IMG/VR virus record: IMGVR_UViG_3300006071_000736
Coordinates: 1-36,363 of that record
DNA: 36,363 bases
DNA from: a virus
Reading direction: 5' to 3' (one strand)
Shown piece by piece: positions 6,856 to 13,618 of the stretch (the stretch's first letter is position 1; each line of letters starts with the position of its first letter). The notes below the pieces were generated by a model that saw only the letters and a list, made by a program, of their open reading frames with translations, made no database searches and was not told the origin of the DNA. Made by a program: the position numbers and the translations under genes.

Positions 6856-8327
6856 TATTTTGTCCAATCAATTTTATCTAATGTAAATGGATACTTTGCT
6901 TCCTTATAGTATCGCTTTCGTTCTGTTAAATGTTTCTTTGCAAATTTACAAGTGCTAGTTATGTCCCACACGTTTGCAAAGTCTTTGTCGTCAGCTTTTC
7001 TGATACCTCTGCCGATGCTTTGGATAACTCTAACAAAGCTCTTTCCAGGTTCAATAAGCACCAAGTTGAAGATACGAGGAATGTTGATACCAACAGCAGC
7101 AACCCCATATGTTGCAATAGAGATTTTGCTATTACTTGTTTTAAAGTCATCGTAATCCTCCTTTCTATTCTTTCCTTTTATTTTACCGGAAATAAATGCT
7201 ACGTCTAAGTCCTTTAAAAGTTCTTGTAACTGTTCTCCGGTGTCAATACGATTTACTAGTACAAGAGTATTGCCAGATTCGGAAATAGTGCGTACTAAAT
7301 TTGAGATATATTCTATTCTAGCCTTATCTGTAACAAGATATTTGTTTTCTTCTGCATACGATTTAAATTCGGGCAAGTCAATCAACTGCATGATGTTTAC
7401 ATGCAATTTACTAAGAATACCCATGTCTTGTAGTTCATGTGCTTTAATACCTCCTACAACAGGTCCGATACTAGCAAAGATTGGTTCTGCTTCAAATTCA
7501 TTCTTAGGAACAGTTCCAGTTAATCCCCATCTTATACAAGCATTAGCAACATTTTGTGTTAGTAAATTTTTTAATACCTCTGCTTTTGCTTGATGTACTT
7601 CGTCAACAATAACGGTGTTTACTCCATCTAAAAACTCTGCAAGTGTAACTGCAAGATTTGCATCCCAATTTTTAGATTTTTTATCTAATACATTTAAACT
7701 TTGCCATGTACAAATAATATGTGTTCGTCCAATATCTTTACGGTCGCCGTAATACACACCGACATCAAGTCCTACATTTTTAAAGTCGTCTTCTGTTTGA
7801 GTAACAAGATCTTTATTAGGTACAATAGTAATAGTTCTACCATATTTTTCGGCATTGTGTGCAAGTGTTGCAGTCATAATGGTCTTACCTGCACCGGTTG
7901 CTACTTCTTGTAATGCGTGAGTATTAACAAAGAACCTATTTACGATCTCAACTTGATCTTCTCGTAACATAATAGGTTGGCCTGCAAATCGATGTCCTTG
8001 TGGCCAAACTTTACCTTTATCTGCCCAATAAGAAGCAGTAATTGGATTAAATTCTAATTTGCCTGTTTTTCTTAAATCGATAACTTCGTCAATATCGATG
8101 TAGTCATTATATAGGATTTCGAGCACACGTTCTAACTGACTTAGATATCCGTTACCTCCTAAGCCAAACAAACTAACTTTACCGTCCCATCTCCCTAATT
8201 GAAAAGCAGGGCGATACCTAGCAGTTGGATCTTCGTACTTAAAAGTCGCTGCTAGTTTTTTTCTTGTTTCTAGCGAAAGTCCTTCTAATTTAATATTAAC
8301 TTCGTCTTTAATTATTAATTTTACCAT
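6855..8327 (-). CDS. uvsW: UvsW-type recombination DNA/RNA helicase
   Basis: This 490-residue superfamily 2 helicase matches T4 UvsW (503 residues), which unwinds R-loops and branched DNA and moves replication from origins to recombination. Walker A is ATGAGKT at residues 143-149, the DEVH box is at 242-245, motif III is WGLTGT at about 267-272, and the C-terminal RecA fold ends with QSIGRGIRK. The N-terminal region (KYEDPTARYRPAF, GRWDGKVSLF) is the substrate-binding domain known in UvsW. Its first 20 bases overlap the end of the preceding gene, and its TAA overlaps the next ATG. Expression is early, from the promoter at 9491-9519. Confidence 0.95.
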   Translation of the reverse strand: MVKLIIKDEVNIKLEGLSLETRKKLAATFKYEDPTARYRPAFQLGRWDGKVSLFGLGGNGYLSQLERVLEILYNDYIDIDEVIDLRKTGKLEFNPITASYWADKGKVWPQGHRFAGQPIMLREDQVEIVNRFFVNTHALQEVATGAGKTIMTATLAHNAEKYGRTITIVPNKDLVTQTEDDFKNVGLDVGVYYGDRKDIGRTHIICTWQSLNVLDKKSKNWDANLAVTLAEFLDGVNTVIVDEVHQAKAEVLKNLLTQNVANACIRWGLTGTVPKNEFEAEPIFASIGPVVGGIKAHELQDMGILSKLHVNIMQLIDLPEFKSYAEENKYLVTDKARIEYISNLVRTISESGNTLVLVNRIDTGEQLQELLKDLDVAFISGKIKGKNRKEDYDDFKTSNSKISIATYGVAAVGINIPRIFNLVLIEPGKSFVRVIQSIGRGIRKADDKDFANVWDITSTCKFAKKHLTERKRYYKEAKYPFTLDKIDWTK

Positions 8328-9483
8328 GTTGTTTTATGTATGAAATAAGAGGTGTCTCCTTATCGTATGTTATTATAAGGTCGCAACAATTAGTATATAC
8401 TGCTGTCTTACTATTTCGAAGCGATGTATTAACACAAACTACACTCATAGGTTTCCAATTAGTTTTAAGAATAAATTTCGGAATTTTATTTGTTTCGACA
8501 CCGACAACTCTTGTAGAATTGTCTAATACTGCGTTATATTTTTGATCTGCAATTATTGCATTAAAATCCTTGCCTACATCATTATTAGGTAATCTAAAGT
8601 ATATGCCCACATCGTTAATGTCAAAATATTCTAACGTATTAGAAATTTCGATTAGCTGAGAAGACAAGTCTTTTTGATTATAAGTATCGAACACAAGTAA
8701 TACTGGCAATCTCTTTAATTCGATAAGAGATTCGATTACGTTATGTAACGAATATACATTACTATCCACCCATAATTTTGCTTGTTCTCGATATGCAATT
8801 ATTTCAGTTAGTGTAGTCGGAGTTTTCTTATCTACAAAATACTGATATCGAATACTACGATCTGCAATGATATTTTGAGTTAATGGCGTATCGATACCTA
8901 AATCAGCAGTCAATTGTTTTTGAAAATTAGCATGTGATAGGGTATTAATACGATATTGGTCTTTTATATCAGTTATATTCCACGTTTTAATAATGTCACA
9001 ATATTCTAAAAGTGTTTCATCGATTGTAAAACCAAGTGGGTATAATGTATCGACGATCAGTACTATGTTTTTTTCAGTTAAGGCCGCTAAGTATTTTTTA
9101 CTATTAGCGTCGGCTATCAGCCCTTCGATTTCATTATTTCTAAACTTTTCTTGTATAGTTTTCCGAAGAGTGGCAGAATACGCAAATTCTATTGTAATTA
9201 AATACGTATCATCTCGAGGTGCAAGGTACACTTTTCGGGTATCGTCAATTGGCCTGAATGATTTAGACCATACTGGATTTTGTAAAACATCAGGATCGAT
9301 AGAAAACACTGAATTGTTTTCGCGTAATAATCGTAATAAAAGCCTTCCTTGATTTACAGTAATAAATGCTGTGCCAGATATTGACTTTGCAAGACTTTTA
9401 AAGATTTTAAGGTCCCTATGGGAAATTTGTTGTTCATCCACTGATTTCATCATATCAGTGAATATGTCGTCAATGTACTTCAT
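8308..9483 (-). CDS. Unknown 391-residue protein heading the uvsW block
   Basis: The protein is not recognised. It begins MKYIDDIFTDMMKS, has a helical N-terminal part (LKIFKSLAKSISGTAFIT, GRLLLRLLREN), a central helical region (LSHANFQKQLTADLG) and a C-terminal alpha/beta part with hydrophobic strands (LPVLLVFDTYN, VGIYFRLPNNDVG, MSVVCVNTSL, NCCDLIITYD) that resembles a RecA-like or Rossmann fold without Walker motifs. A similar gene precedes uvsW in marine T4-like phages, from memory. A perfect promoter ends eight bases before the ATG, so the mRNA should be nearly leaderless; there is no Shine-Dalgarno site. The next in-frame ATGs are codons 11 and 12, also without a ribosome site. Confidence 0.8.
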   Translation of the reverse strand: MKYIDDIFTDMMKSVDEQQISHRDLKIFKSLAKSISGTAFITVNQGRLLLRLLRENNSVFSIDPDVLQNPVWSKSFRPIDDTRKVYLAPRDDTYLITIEFAYSATLRKTIQEKFRNNEIEGLIADANSKKYLAALTEKNIVLIVDTLYPLGFTIDETLLEYCDIIKTWNITDIKDQYRINTLSHANFQKQLTADLGIDTPLTQNIIADRSIRYQYFVDKKTPTTLTEIIAYREQAKLWVDSNVYSLHNVIESLIELKRLPVLLVFDTYNQKDLSSQLIEISNTLEYFDINDVGIYFRLPNNDVGKDFNAIIADQKYNAVLDNSTRVVGVETNKIPKFILKTNWKPMSVVCVNTSLRNSKTAVYTNCCDLIITYDKETPLISYIKQHGKINN

Positions 9484-9490
9484 ATTTTTA

Positions 9491-9519
9491 ATTATAAAGA
9501 ATTATTCTTATCTTGTCAA
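9491..9519 (-). promoter_or_regulatory. Perfect sigma70-type early promoter for the uvsW block
   Basis: The minus strand reads TTGACA (9519-9514), a 17-base spacer and TATAAT (9496-9491), an exact consensus match. Transcription should begin at about 9484, one base before the ATG at 9483, predicting a leaderless message for the 391-residue protein and the coupled genes behind it. The T-run of the preceding terminator ends next to the -35 box. Confidence 0.92.
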
Positions 9520-9520
9520 G

Positions 9521-9554
9521 TATAAAAAAAGGTCTCAATAATATTTAAGACCTT
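9521..9554 (-). terminator. Intrinsic terminator after uvsY
   Basis: On the minus strand AAGGTCT (9554-9548) pairs with AGACCTT (9535-9529) over a 12-base AT-rich loop, followed by a run of seven T's (9530-9524). It ends the gp32-uvsX-uvsY unit 25 bases after the uvsY stop, directly before the promoter of the uvsW unit. Confidence 0.85.
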
Positions 9555-9578
9555 CTTTCAGTATTTTGGCAAAATTAA

Positions 9579-10034
9579 TCAAATGGTAGCATCTTCCATG
9601 CCAGCAACACGCAACTTAACAATATTAGTAATTTGCCATTGTTTCTGATCCAATGCTTTAGTAATACCCAACCATTGATTCCTAAGTAAAGCAAATTCAT
9701 TGATAATAATTTCAAAATCAACAACTTCTGCTTCACCATCTACAAATTTTTCGCAATCTCGAGAACTCAAAGCCCGTTGATAATTCTCGAGATATTTGCG
9801 AAAGTTTTTACTTCTTAATCGGCGAAGTTCAATGTTAAGGAATTCTAAGATAGCCTCTATTTCTTGGAGTTGGTTAAATCTATGCTCCACGATGCCTGGC
9901 ATACTCGCTGCGGCCTTTTCTATATTACCCGTTATACGGCATTCATCTTTTGCAGCATCATATTCGGCGTAAAAGTAGTCCAGAGCATCGGGGATATTTG
10001 ATATATCTCGAGTTACCTTAGTGTACCATCCCAT
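9579..10034 (-). CDS. uvsY: Recombination mediator UvsY-like protein
   Basis: UvsY loads the UvsX recombinase onto gp32-covered single strands in T4. This 151-residue acidic, helical protein resembles it in length (T4: 137), in pattern and in place, two genes after uvsX. The C-terminal part has a long polar helix (RKYLENYQRALSSRDCEKF) followed by EVVDFEIIINEFALLRNQW and ITKALDQKQWQITNIVKLR, the same order as ADKDVLKVD, LQYWGILLDFC and ALDAIKSRGFAIKHIQD in T4 UvsY. No enzymatic motif is expected. Its ATG overlaps the stop of the 73-residue gene (TAATG), and a terminator follows it. Confidence 0.75.
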   Translation of the reverse strand: MGWYTKVTRDISNIPDALDYFYAEYDAAKDECRITGNIEKAAASMPGIVEHRFNQLQEIEAILEFLNIELRRLRSKNFRKYLENYQRALSSRDCEKFVDGEAEVVDFEIIINEFALLRNQWLGITKALDQKQWQITNIVKLRVAGMEDATI

Positions 10035-10255
10035 TAAAAATCTAACTCCTCTTGATCATCTTCATCTTCTAAATAATATTCAATCGCTTGATCTAGATTG
10101 TGTTCGACTCCCATTGCATGTTGCAGAGTTCTGTCAGTAACACCGTTATCAAGTAACAATTCTATGTAACGTTCTGCAACAGAGTCAAGTTGCTTCTTAT
10201 CAATATAATCTGCAAATAAGAGCCATAGTTCGCCGATTTGAGTTTCATTCAACAT
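10034..10255 (-). CDS. Small acidic protein between uvsX and uvsY, 73 residues
   Basis: I start at the ATG at 10255 (MLNETQIGELW), which has a GAGAAGGAAG ribosome site, rather than at an upstream in-frame start at 10303 that lies well inside uvsX. The product is helical and ends in a strongly acidic tail (EYYLEDEDDQEELDF). It overlaps uvsX by 11 bases in another frame and its TAA overlaps the uvsY ATG. Comparable small proteins follow uvsX in marine T4-like phages, from memory. An acidic tail suggests a DNA mimic or a protein-binding partner of recombination factors; the function is unknown. Confidence 0.75.
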   Translation of the reverse strand: MLNETQIGELWLLFADYIDKKQLDSVAERYIELLLDNGVTDRTLQHAMGVEHNLDQAIEYYLEDEDDQEELDF

Positions 10256-11303
10256 TATCTTCCTTCTCCTCAAGAGTTTCTTCTGTTTTAATAGGTGTGA
10301 CATGGAAATTCTCCATTATCATATCTAATTTATCATCTTTCCACTCTTTTCGGTATAAAAGCGTCTCTTCTTGGGTAATAGGATTAACCCACTTCAATCT
10401 GTTTCCTTGTTGAGTAAGCAATCCTGCCTTTTCAAACATATCAACAAGACCGCTATATGGATTCATACCTGTAGTATAAGGAATCTTAATTTGCAGTGAT
10501 TCAAACGGCTTAGCATATCGTGTCTTCATAATCTTACATGCTGCACGTATACCATTAACTTCACTGGTCTTATTACCATCTTCGTCTTCCTTGAGCTTTA
10601 ACTTCTTCATAGCAACTACAATCGAGCTTGCATAGATAAAGCCTTGTCCTCCACTAATCTTGTCATCTGGATCAAACATATCTTGACTTGCATAACTATG
10701 ATTAGTTGCTACAAGTCCAACATTGTACGACCCGAACATATTAACACAATTTCGTACAAGAGCTGTTAGTGCTTTGGGCTTCCTGCCCATGTCGCCTTTT
10801 AAATCACCTGCTTCGAACTGGTTGATGTCAGTTGGTGTGAGTAACATTCCTAGCGAGTCAATTACAAACAAGACCTTTGGTTTTTCTTCCATTGTCTTAT
10901 ATTCCTTCATAAACTCGCTGATTGTTTTAGCAACGTCATCAATCATTGCCATATTGAGTTTGAGAAGTTTGTCCTCGCCGGTATCTACCCCAAGTGCATG
11001 TAACCAAGCTTCGTCAAGTGCATTTTCGCTGTCAATTAAGATTACATAAATGCCTTGTTCTTGTGCGTGTTTTACAATGTTTCCCGAACAAATGTAACTC
11101 TTACCTGCACCTGATTCACCTGCAAATACAGTTACCTTACCAAGTGGAATTCCTTTGTTAAAGTTGCCGCTAATAAGATAATTTAATGCGTAATTGCCGG
11201 TGCTAACCCAATCTGTTGGATCATTAAATCCTACACCAAGTCCGTCGATAGACTTAGTTAATGTTTTCCTAAATTTACTTAGGTCAAACGGTTTTGTTGC
11301 CAT
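10245..11303 (-). CDS. uvsX: UvsX RecA-like recombinase
   Basis: This 352-residue protein is the phage strand-exchange protein, which forms filaments on single-stranded DNA and drives recombination-dependent replication. Walker A is GESGAGKS at residues 62-69; LFVIDSLGML is the Walker B segment; a RecA-type DNA-binding loop region follows (GDMGRKPKALTALVRNC, then ATNHSYAS and ISGGQGF). It ends with an acidic tail (EETLEEKEDNVE), as in RecA proteins that bind single-strand-binding protein partners. A strong AGGAG ribosome site stands 8 bases before the ATG. No own promoter was seen; it is probably read through from gp32 past a hairpin at 11326-11358. Confidence 0.95.
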   Translation of the reverse strand: MATKPFDLSKFRKTLTKSIDGLGVGFNDPTDWVSTGNYALNYLISGNFNKGIPLGKVTVFAGESGAGKSYICSGNIVKHAQEQGIYVILIDSENALDEAWLHALGVDTGEDKLLKLNMAMIDDVAKTISEFMKEYKTMEEKPKVLFVIDSLGMLLTPTDINQFEAGDLKGDMGRKPKALTALVRNCVNMFGSYNVGLVATNHSYASQDMFDPDDKISGGQGFIYASSIVVAMKKLKLKEDEDGNKTSEVNGIRAACKIMKTRYAKPFESLQIKIPYTTGMNPYSGLVDMFEKAGLLTQQGNRLKWVNPITQEETLLYRKEWKDDKLDMIMENFHVTPIKTEETLEEKEDNVE

Positions 11304-11325
11304 TATTATTCTCCTAAATAGATAA

Positions 11326-11358
11326 CTCGGGCGTACAAATTGATTGCAGAGGCCCGAG
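11326..11358 (-). terminator. Hairpin between gp32 and uvsX
   Basis: CTCGGGC (11326-11332) and GCCCGAG (11352-11358) can pair with a 19-base loop. On the minus strand it is followed by TTATCTATTT rather than a pure T-run. It could act as a weak terminator that reduces uvsX relative to gp32, or as an mRNA-stabilising 3' end. Confidence 0.45.
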
Positions 11359-11362
11359 CAGA

Positions 11363-12331
11363 TTAAGCCTGATTACGATTACGAATCTTTGCAAGAATGT
11401 CTTGAGCTCGAATATCGCCTGTTGCGGCATCGGCTACGTTTACATTCTTAACTGGTGCAATTGGTGCAGGCTCGTCATAATCTTCTTCTACTGCGACTGC
11501 TGCCTTAGGAGTTGCTGCCTTTACAGGATCGCCAGTTGATTGGCTCATTCCTGCTGGCTTAAAGTATTGACCCCAACGATCCATATCAAATGGTTCGCCG
11601 TCAACAGATGCTTCAAACATTTCCTTCATTACCTTGATTTCAACTTCAGTTGGCTTCTTAGGCAGGAAGTCATTAAGATTATAAAGACCATATTGCTTAA
11701 TAGCCGCGTCTTCTACACTAGAAAGTGGACGTTCACGACGTGACCATGTTGATGTTGAATAGTCTGCATAACCACCCTTGCTGCCCTTCTTCATACGGAA
11801 ATCGATACCGTGAATATAGTCAGTAGGAAGATCTTCTAACTCAGGATCTAATAATGCTGATTGGATCAACTTAAAGATTTGAGGACCAATAATAAATCTA
11901 CGAATTGGATTTTCCGGGGTTTCCTTTTCCCCTAAACCGTCTTCAGTTACAAAACCTTGGAAGATATATGAACGCTTCTTCCAATACTTACGACCCATTT
12001 CTTCGAGTGCAGGATCCTTGAACCAACCGCGAACTTCACTAAGAATCGGACAAGTTTCACCATACATTTCCATGCAAGGTACTTGTACAATAGTTGATTT
12101 AGTTTCAGATTCGCCCTTAATTCCAGCAAACGGCAATTTGATCATTGCACGTTCAACCCAGAAAAAAGTATTGTTTTCGTTGCCGTCGGGTAAGAATCGA
12201 AGTACGGATTCACCGCCTTCCTTGATGTTCCAAAATGGATAAATTGAATTGTCGCCGCCTGTTCTGTTGTTATCTGTATTGCGGTTTTCTGCCTCTTTTA
12301 ATTTTGCTCTGATTTCAGCTAAAGTTGCCAT
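11363..12331 (-). CDS. 32: Single-stranded DNA-binding protein gp32
   Basis: The 322-residue product (T4 gp32: 301) coats single-stranded DNA in replication and recombination. The N-terminal basic segment MATLAEIRAKLKEAENR is the cooperativity (self-contact) region. The OB-fold core runs from about residue 28, with FWNIKEGGESVLRFLPDG and a cysteine pair C86 and C94 in PCMEMYGETCPIL, where T4 gp32 binds zinc. A low-complexity linker (AATPKAAVAVEEDYDEPAPIAP) and a final segment ending KIRNRNQA form the tail that in T4 binds UvsY, gp59 and polymerase. It has a strong AGGAG site 6 bases before the ATG and its own upstream control region with inverted repeats. Confidence 0.93.
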   Translation of the reverse strand: MATLAEIRAKLKEAENRNTDNNRTGGDNSIYPFWNIKEGGESVLRFLPDGNENNTFFWVERAMIKLPFAGIKGESETKSTIVQVPCMEMYGETCPILSEVRGWFKDPALEEMGRKYWKKRSYIFQGFVTEDGLGEKETPENPIRRFIIGPQIFKLIQSALLDPELEDLPTDYIHGIDFRMKKGSKGGYADYSTSTWSRRERPLSSVEDAAIKQYGLYNLNDFLPKKPTEVEIKVMKEMFEASVDGEPFDMDRWGQYFKPAGMSQSTGDPVKAATPKAAVAVEEDYDEPAPIAPVKNVNVADAATGDIRAQDILAKIRNRNQA

Positions 12332-12355
12332 ATTATTCTCCTATATATGCCTTAT

Positions 12356-12384
12356 ATTATATGTGCCTTAGTCTTATTTAAGAA
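12356..12384 (-). promoter_or_regulatory. Possible promoter for gp32
   Basis: TATAAT is present on the minus strand at 12361-12356. Seventeen bases upstream is TTCTTA (12384-12379), a poor -35 box that falls inside a perfect inverted repeat. A weak -35 overlapped by a palindrome is what one expects of an activated or repressed promoter. The leader would be about 18 bases and would carry the AGGAG site. Confidence 0.5.
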
Positions 12385-12399
12385 CCATTCTTAAATAAG
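12373..12399. promoter_or_regulatory. Perfect 12-bp inverted repeat before gp32, possible operator
   Basis: CTTATTTAAGAA (12373-12384) and TTCTTAAATAAG (12388-12399) are exact reverse complements around a 3-base centre. The repeat covers the -35 position of the candidate gp32 promoter. As DNA it could be a protein-binding operator; as RNA, in read-through messages, it would be a tight hairpin upstream of gp32, where T4 has its autoregulatory mRNA structure. Confidence 0.6.
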
Positions 12400-12400
12400 A

Positions 12401-12441
12401 AACGCATACAACATTCTGTAATTGTATGCGTTTTTATTTAT
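12401..12441 (-). terminator. Bidirectional-type hairpin terminator after the internal-protein unit
   Basis: AACGCATACAA (12401-12411) and TTGTATGCGTT (12422-12432) make a perfect 11-bp stem with a 10-base loop. On the minus strand it is followed by TCTTATTT and lies about 40 bases after the stop of the gene ending at 12473. The T-rich tail is better on the plus strand (TTTTTATTTA), where no gene uses it. Confidence 0.7.
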
Positions 12442-12472
12442 CTTTTCAAGTATTATGAGTATCTAAATGCGA

Positions 12473-13618
12473 TTAATTCTTATTTAGATCTGCCAAAGTA
12501 AGAATACGATATAATTCAGAACTCTCACGAACTGTTCCTAAATTAGCCATTTGCTGATGTAGGCTTTGATTTGCCGGGGATTGTTGCCCCTTTGCCGCTT
12601 GCTGAGCCTTATACTTTTCTACCGCTGGATTCGCTGGAATATAAAACGGTGAATTAGGATCAGTTGTTTTTGGTTGTACTGGAGCAGTTGATGCTACTGG
12701 AGGATATGCCGCAGTTTGCCCTAATGGTGGTTCACCTTGCGGTGCTGCTTGTGCCGGCTGTCCACCTTGCGGTGCTGCTTTTTTTGGTGTGCGGTCGTTG
12801 ACTACTTGAAATCCTTTAGGCGGTGTAATACCTTTCTGTGCTAATGCTTGTTCAGTTCTCCAACCAATAAGTCCATCTGGTTTTAATCCGTTTGCCTTTT
12901 GGAAAGCAATAATTTCTTGCTTAGATGTAGGCCATTTAACAGCAGGTGTTGCAGATGCTCCTTGCGGTTGTGCTTGTGGTTGTGGAGTAGTTGCAGGCAA
13001 TGCTCCAGCAATTGGATTCTGCGGAGGTTGTGTTAGTTGAGATGCCGATGGCTGTTCTCTCCATTTATCAAAGTCAGCTGGATTAGTTTTTGCAGGTGCT
13101 GTTTGGGCAGGCGGAAGACCTGAAGGTTTTTGCTGTTGCATTGTTTGTTTTTGAGCAGTTTGTGCAGCAGTATCACCCCATCCTCCGATACGCGGGTCTG
13201 TACCTTTTGTTGCGGCTCTAGCAGCACCCCAGCCAGCTAGCCCTGCTGCTGCACCCGGAACTCCGCCCTGAAGTCCACCTTGGATTGCGGCAGTAACTGG
13301 AGATCCGCTAATTGTTCCTGGATCTTGAGCACCTCCTAACGCACCCCCTGCTCCTGCAGATGCTACTCCTAATTTTGATGTTGCTGGTTGTTTAGATGCA
13401 GATGTAGTTGAACCTGGTAATTTTGAACGGAGATCAGATGAACTACCACTTCCTGCAACTTTTTCTACATTAGGGGGATTAACTGTCGCAACACCTGTTG
13501 TGTTTGGTCTAGCAACCGCAGTTGATTGTGGTCCTGGCAATTGTTGATAATTCGGATACAGCGGCGGTTCTCCACTTAATTCATTGACTATTTCAATGTA
13601 TTCTCTCAATGTTTTCAT
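12473..13618 (-). CDS. Pro/Gln/Ala-rich probable virion protein with peptidoglycan-binding domain
   Basis: The 381-residue product begins MKTLREYIEIVNE, similar to capsid-targeting N-termini of T4 internal proteins, and then is mostly disordered (Pro, Gln, Ala, Gly). One folded module stands out at about residues 228-262: WPTSKQEIIAFQKANG, LKPDGLIGWRTEQAL, the pattern of a PG_binding_1 domain (repeat of helix, DG-x-x-G, T-x-x-A-L). A glycine/alanine-rich stretch near residues 90-135 (GAGGALGG, GLQGGVPGAAAGLAG) resembles hydrophobic segments of channel-forming or glycine-zipper proteins. It ends SSELYRILTLADLNKN. Its ATG overlaps the stop of the 639-residue gene (TAATG). A head-internal or ejected protein that touches the cell wall is plausible but not shown. 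Confidence 0.7.
   Translation of the reverse strand: MKTLREYIEIVNELSGEPPLYPNYQQLPGPQSTAVARPNTTGVATVNPPNVEKVAGSGSSSDLRSKLPGSTTSASKQPATSKLGVASAGAGGALGGAQDPGTISGSPVTAAIQGGLQGGVPGAAAGLAGWGAARAATKGTDPRIGGWGDTAAQTAQKQTMQQQKPSGLPPAQTAPAKTNPADFDKWREQPSASQLTQPPQNPIAGALPATTPQPQAQPQGASATPAVKWPTSKQEIIAFQKANGLKPDGLIGWRTEQALAQKGITPPKGFQVVNDRTPKKAAPQGGQPAQAAPQGEPPLGQTAAYPPVASTAPVQPKTTDPNSPFYIPANPAVEKYKAQQAAKGQQSPANQSLHQQMANLGTVRESSELYRILTLADLNKN
12733..12780. repeat. 18-bp direct repeat in coding DNA
   Basis: CACCTTGCGGTGCTGCTT occurs at 12733-12750 and again at 12763-12780, 30 bases apart. It encodes the repeated AAPQG unit of the disordered region and probably arose by slippage or local duplication. Confidence 0.85.

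Noticed and set aside
6856-6867. TTG start adding four residues to the 168-residue protein
   Set aside because: The ATG at 6855 makes the TAATG overlap used at the other junctions of this block.
12434-12441. GATAAATA on the minus strand as a late promoter of gp32
   Set aside because: It is about 100 bases from gp32 and precedes two hairpins, one of them a terminator; gp32 is expected to be early.
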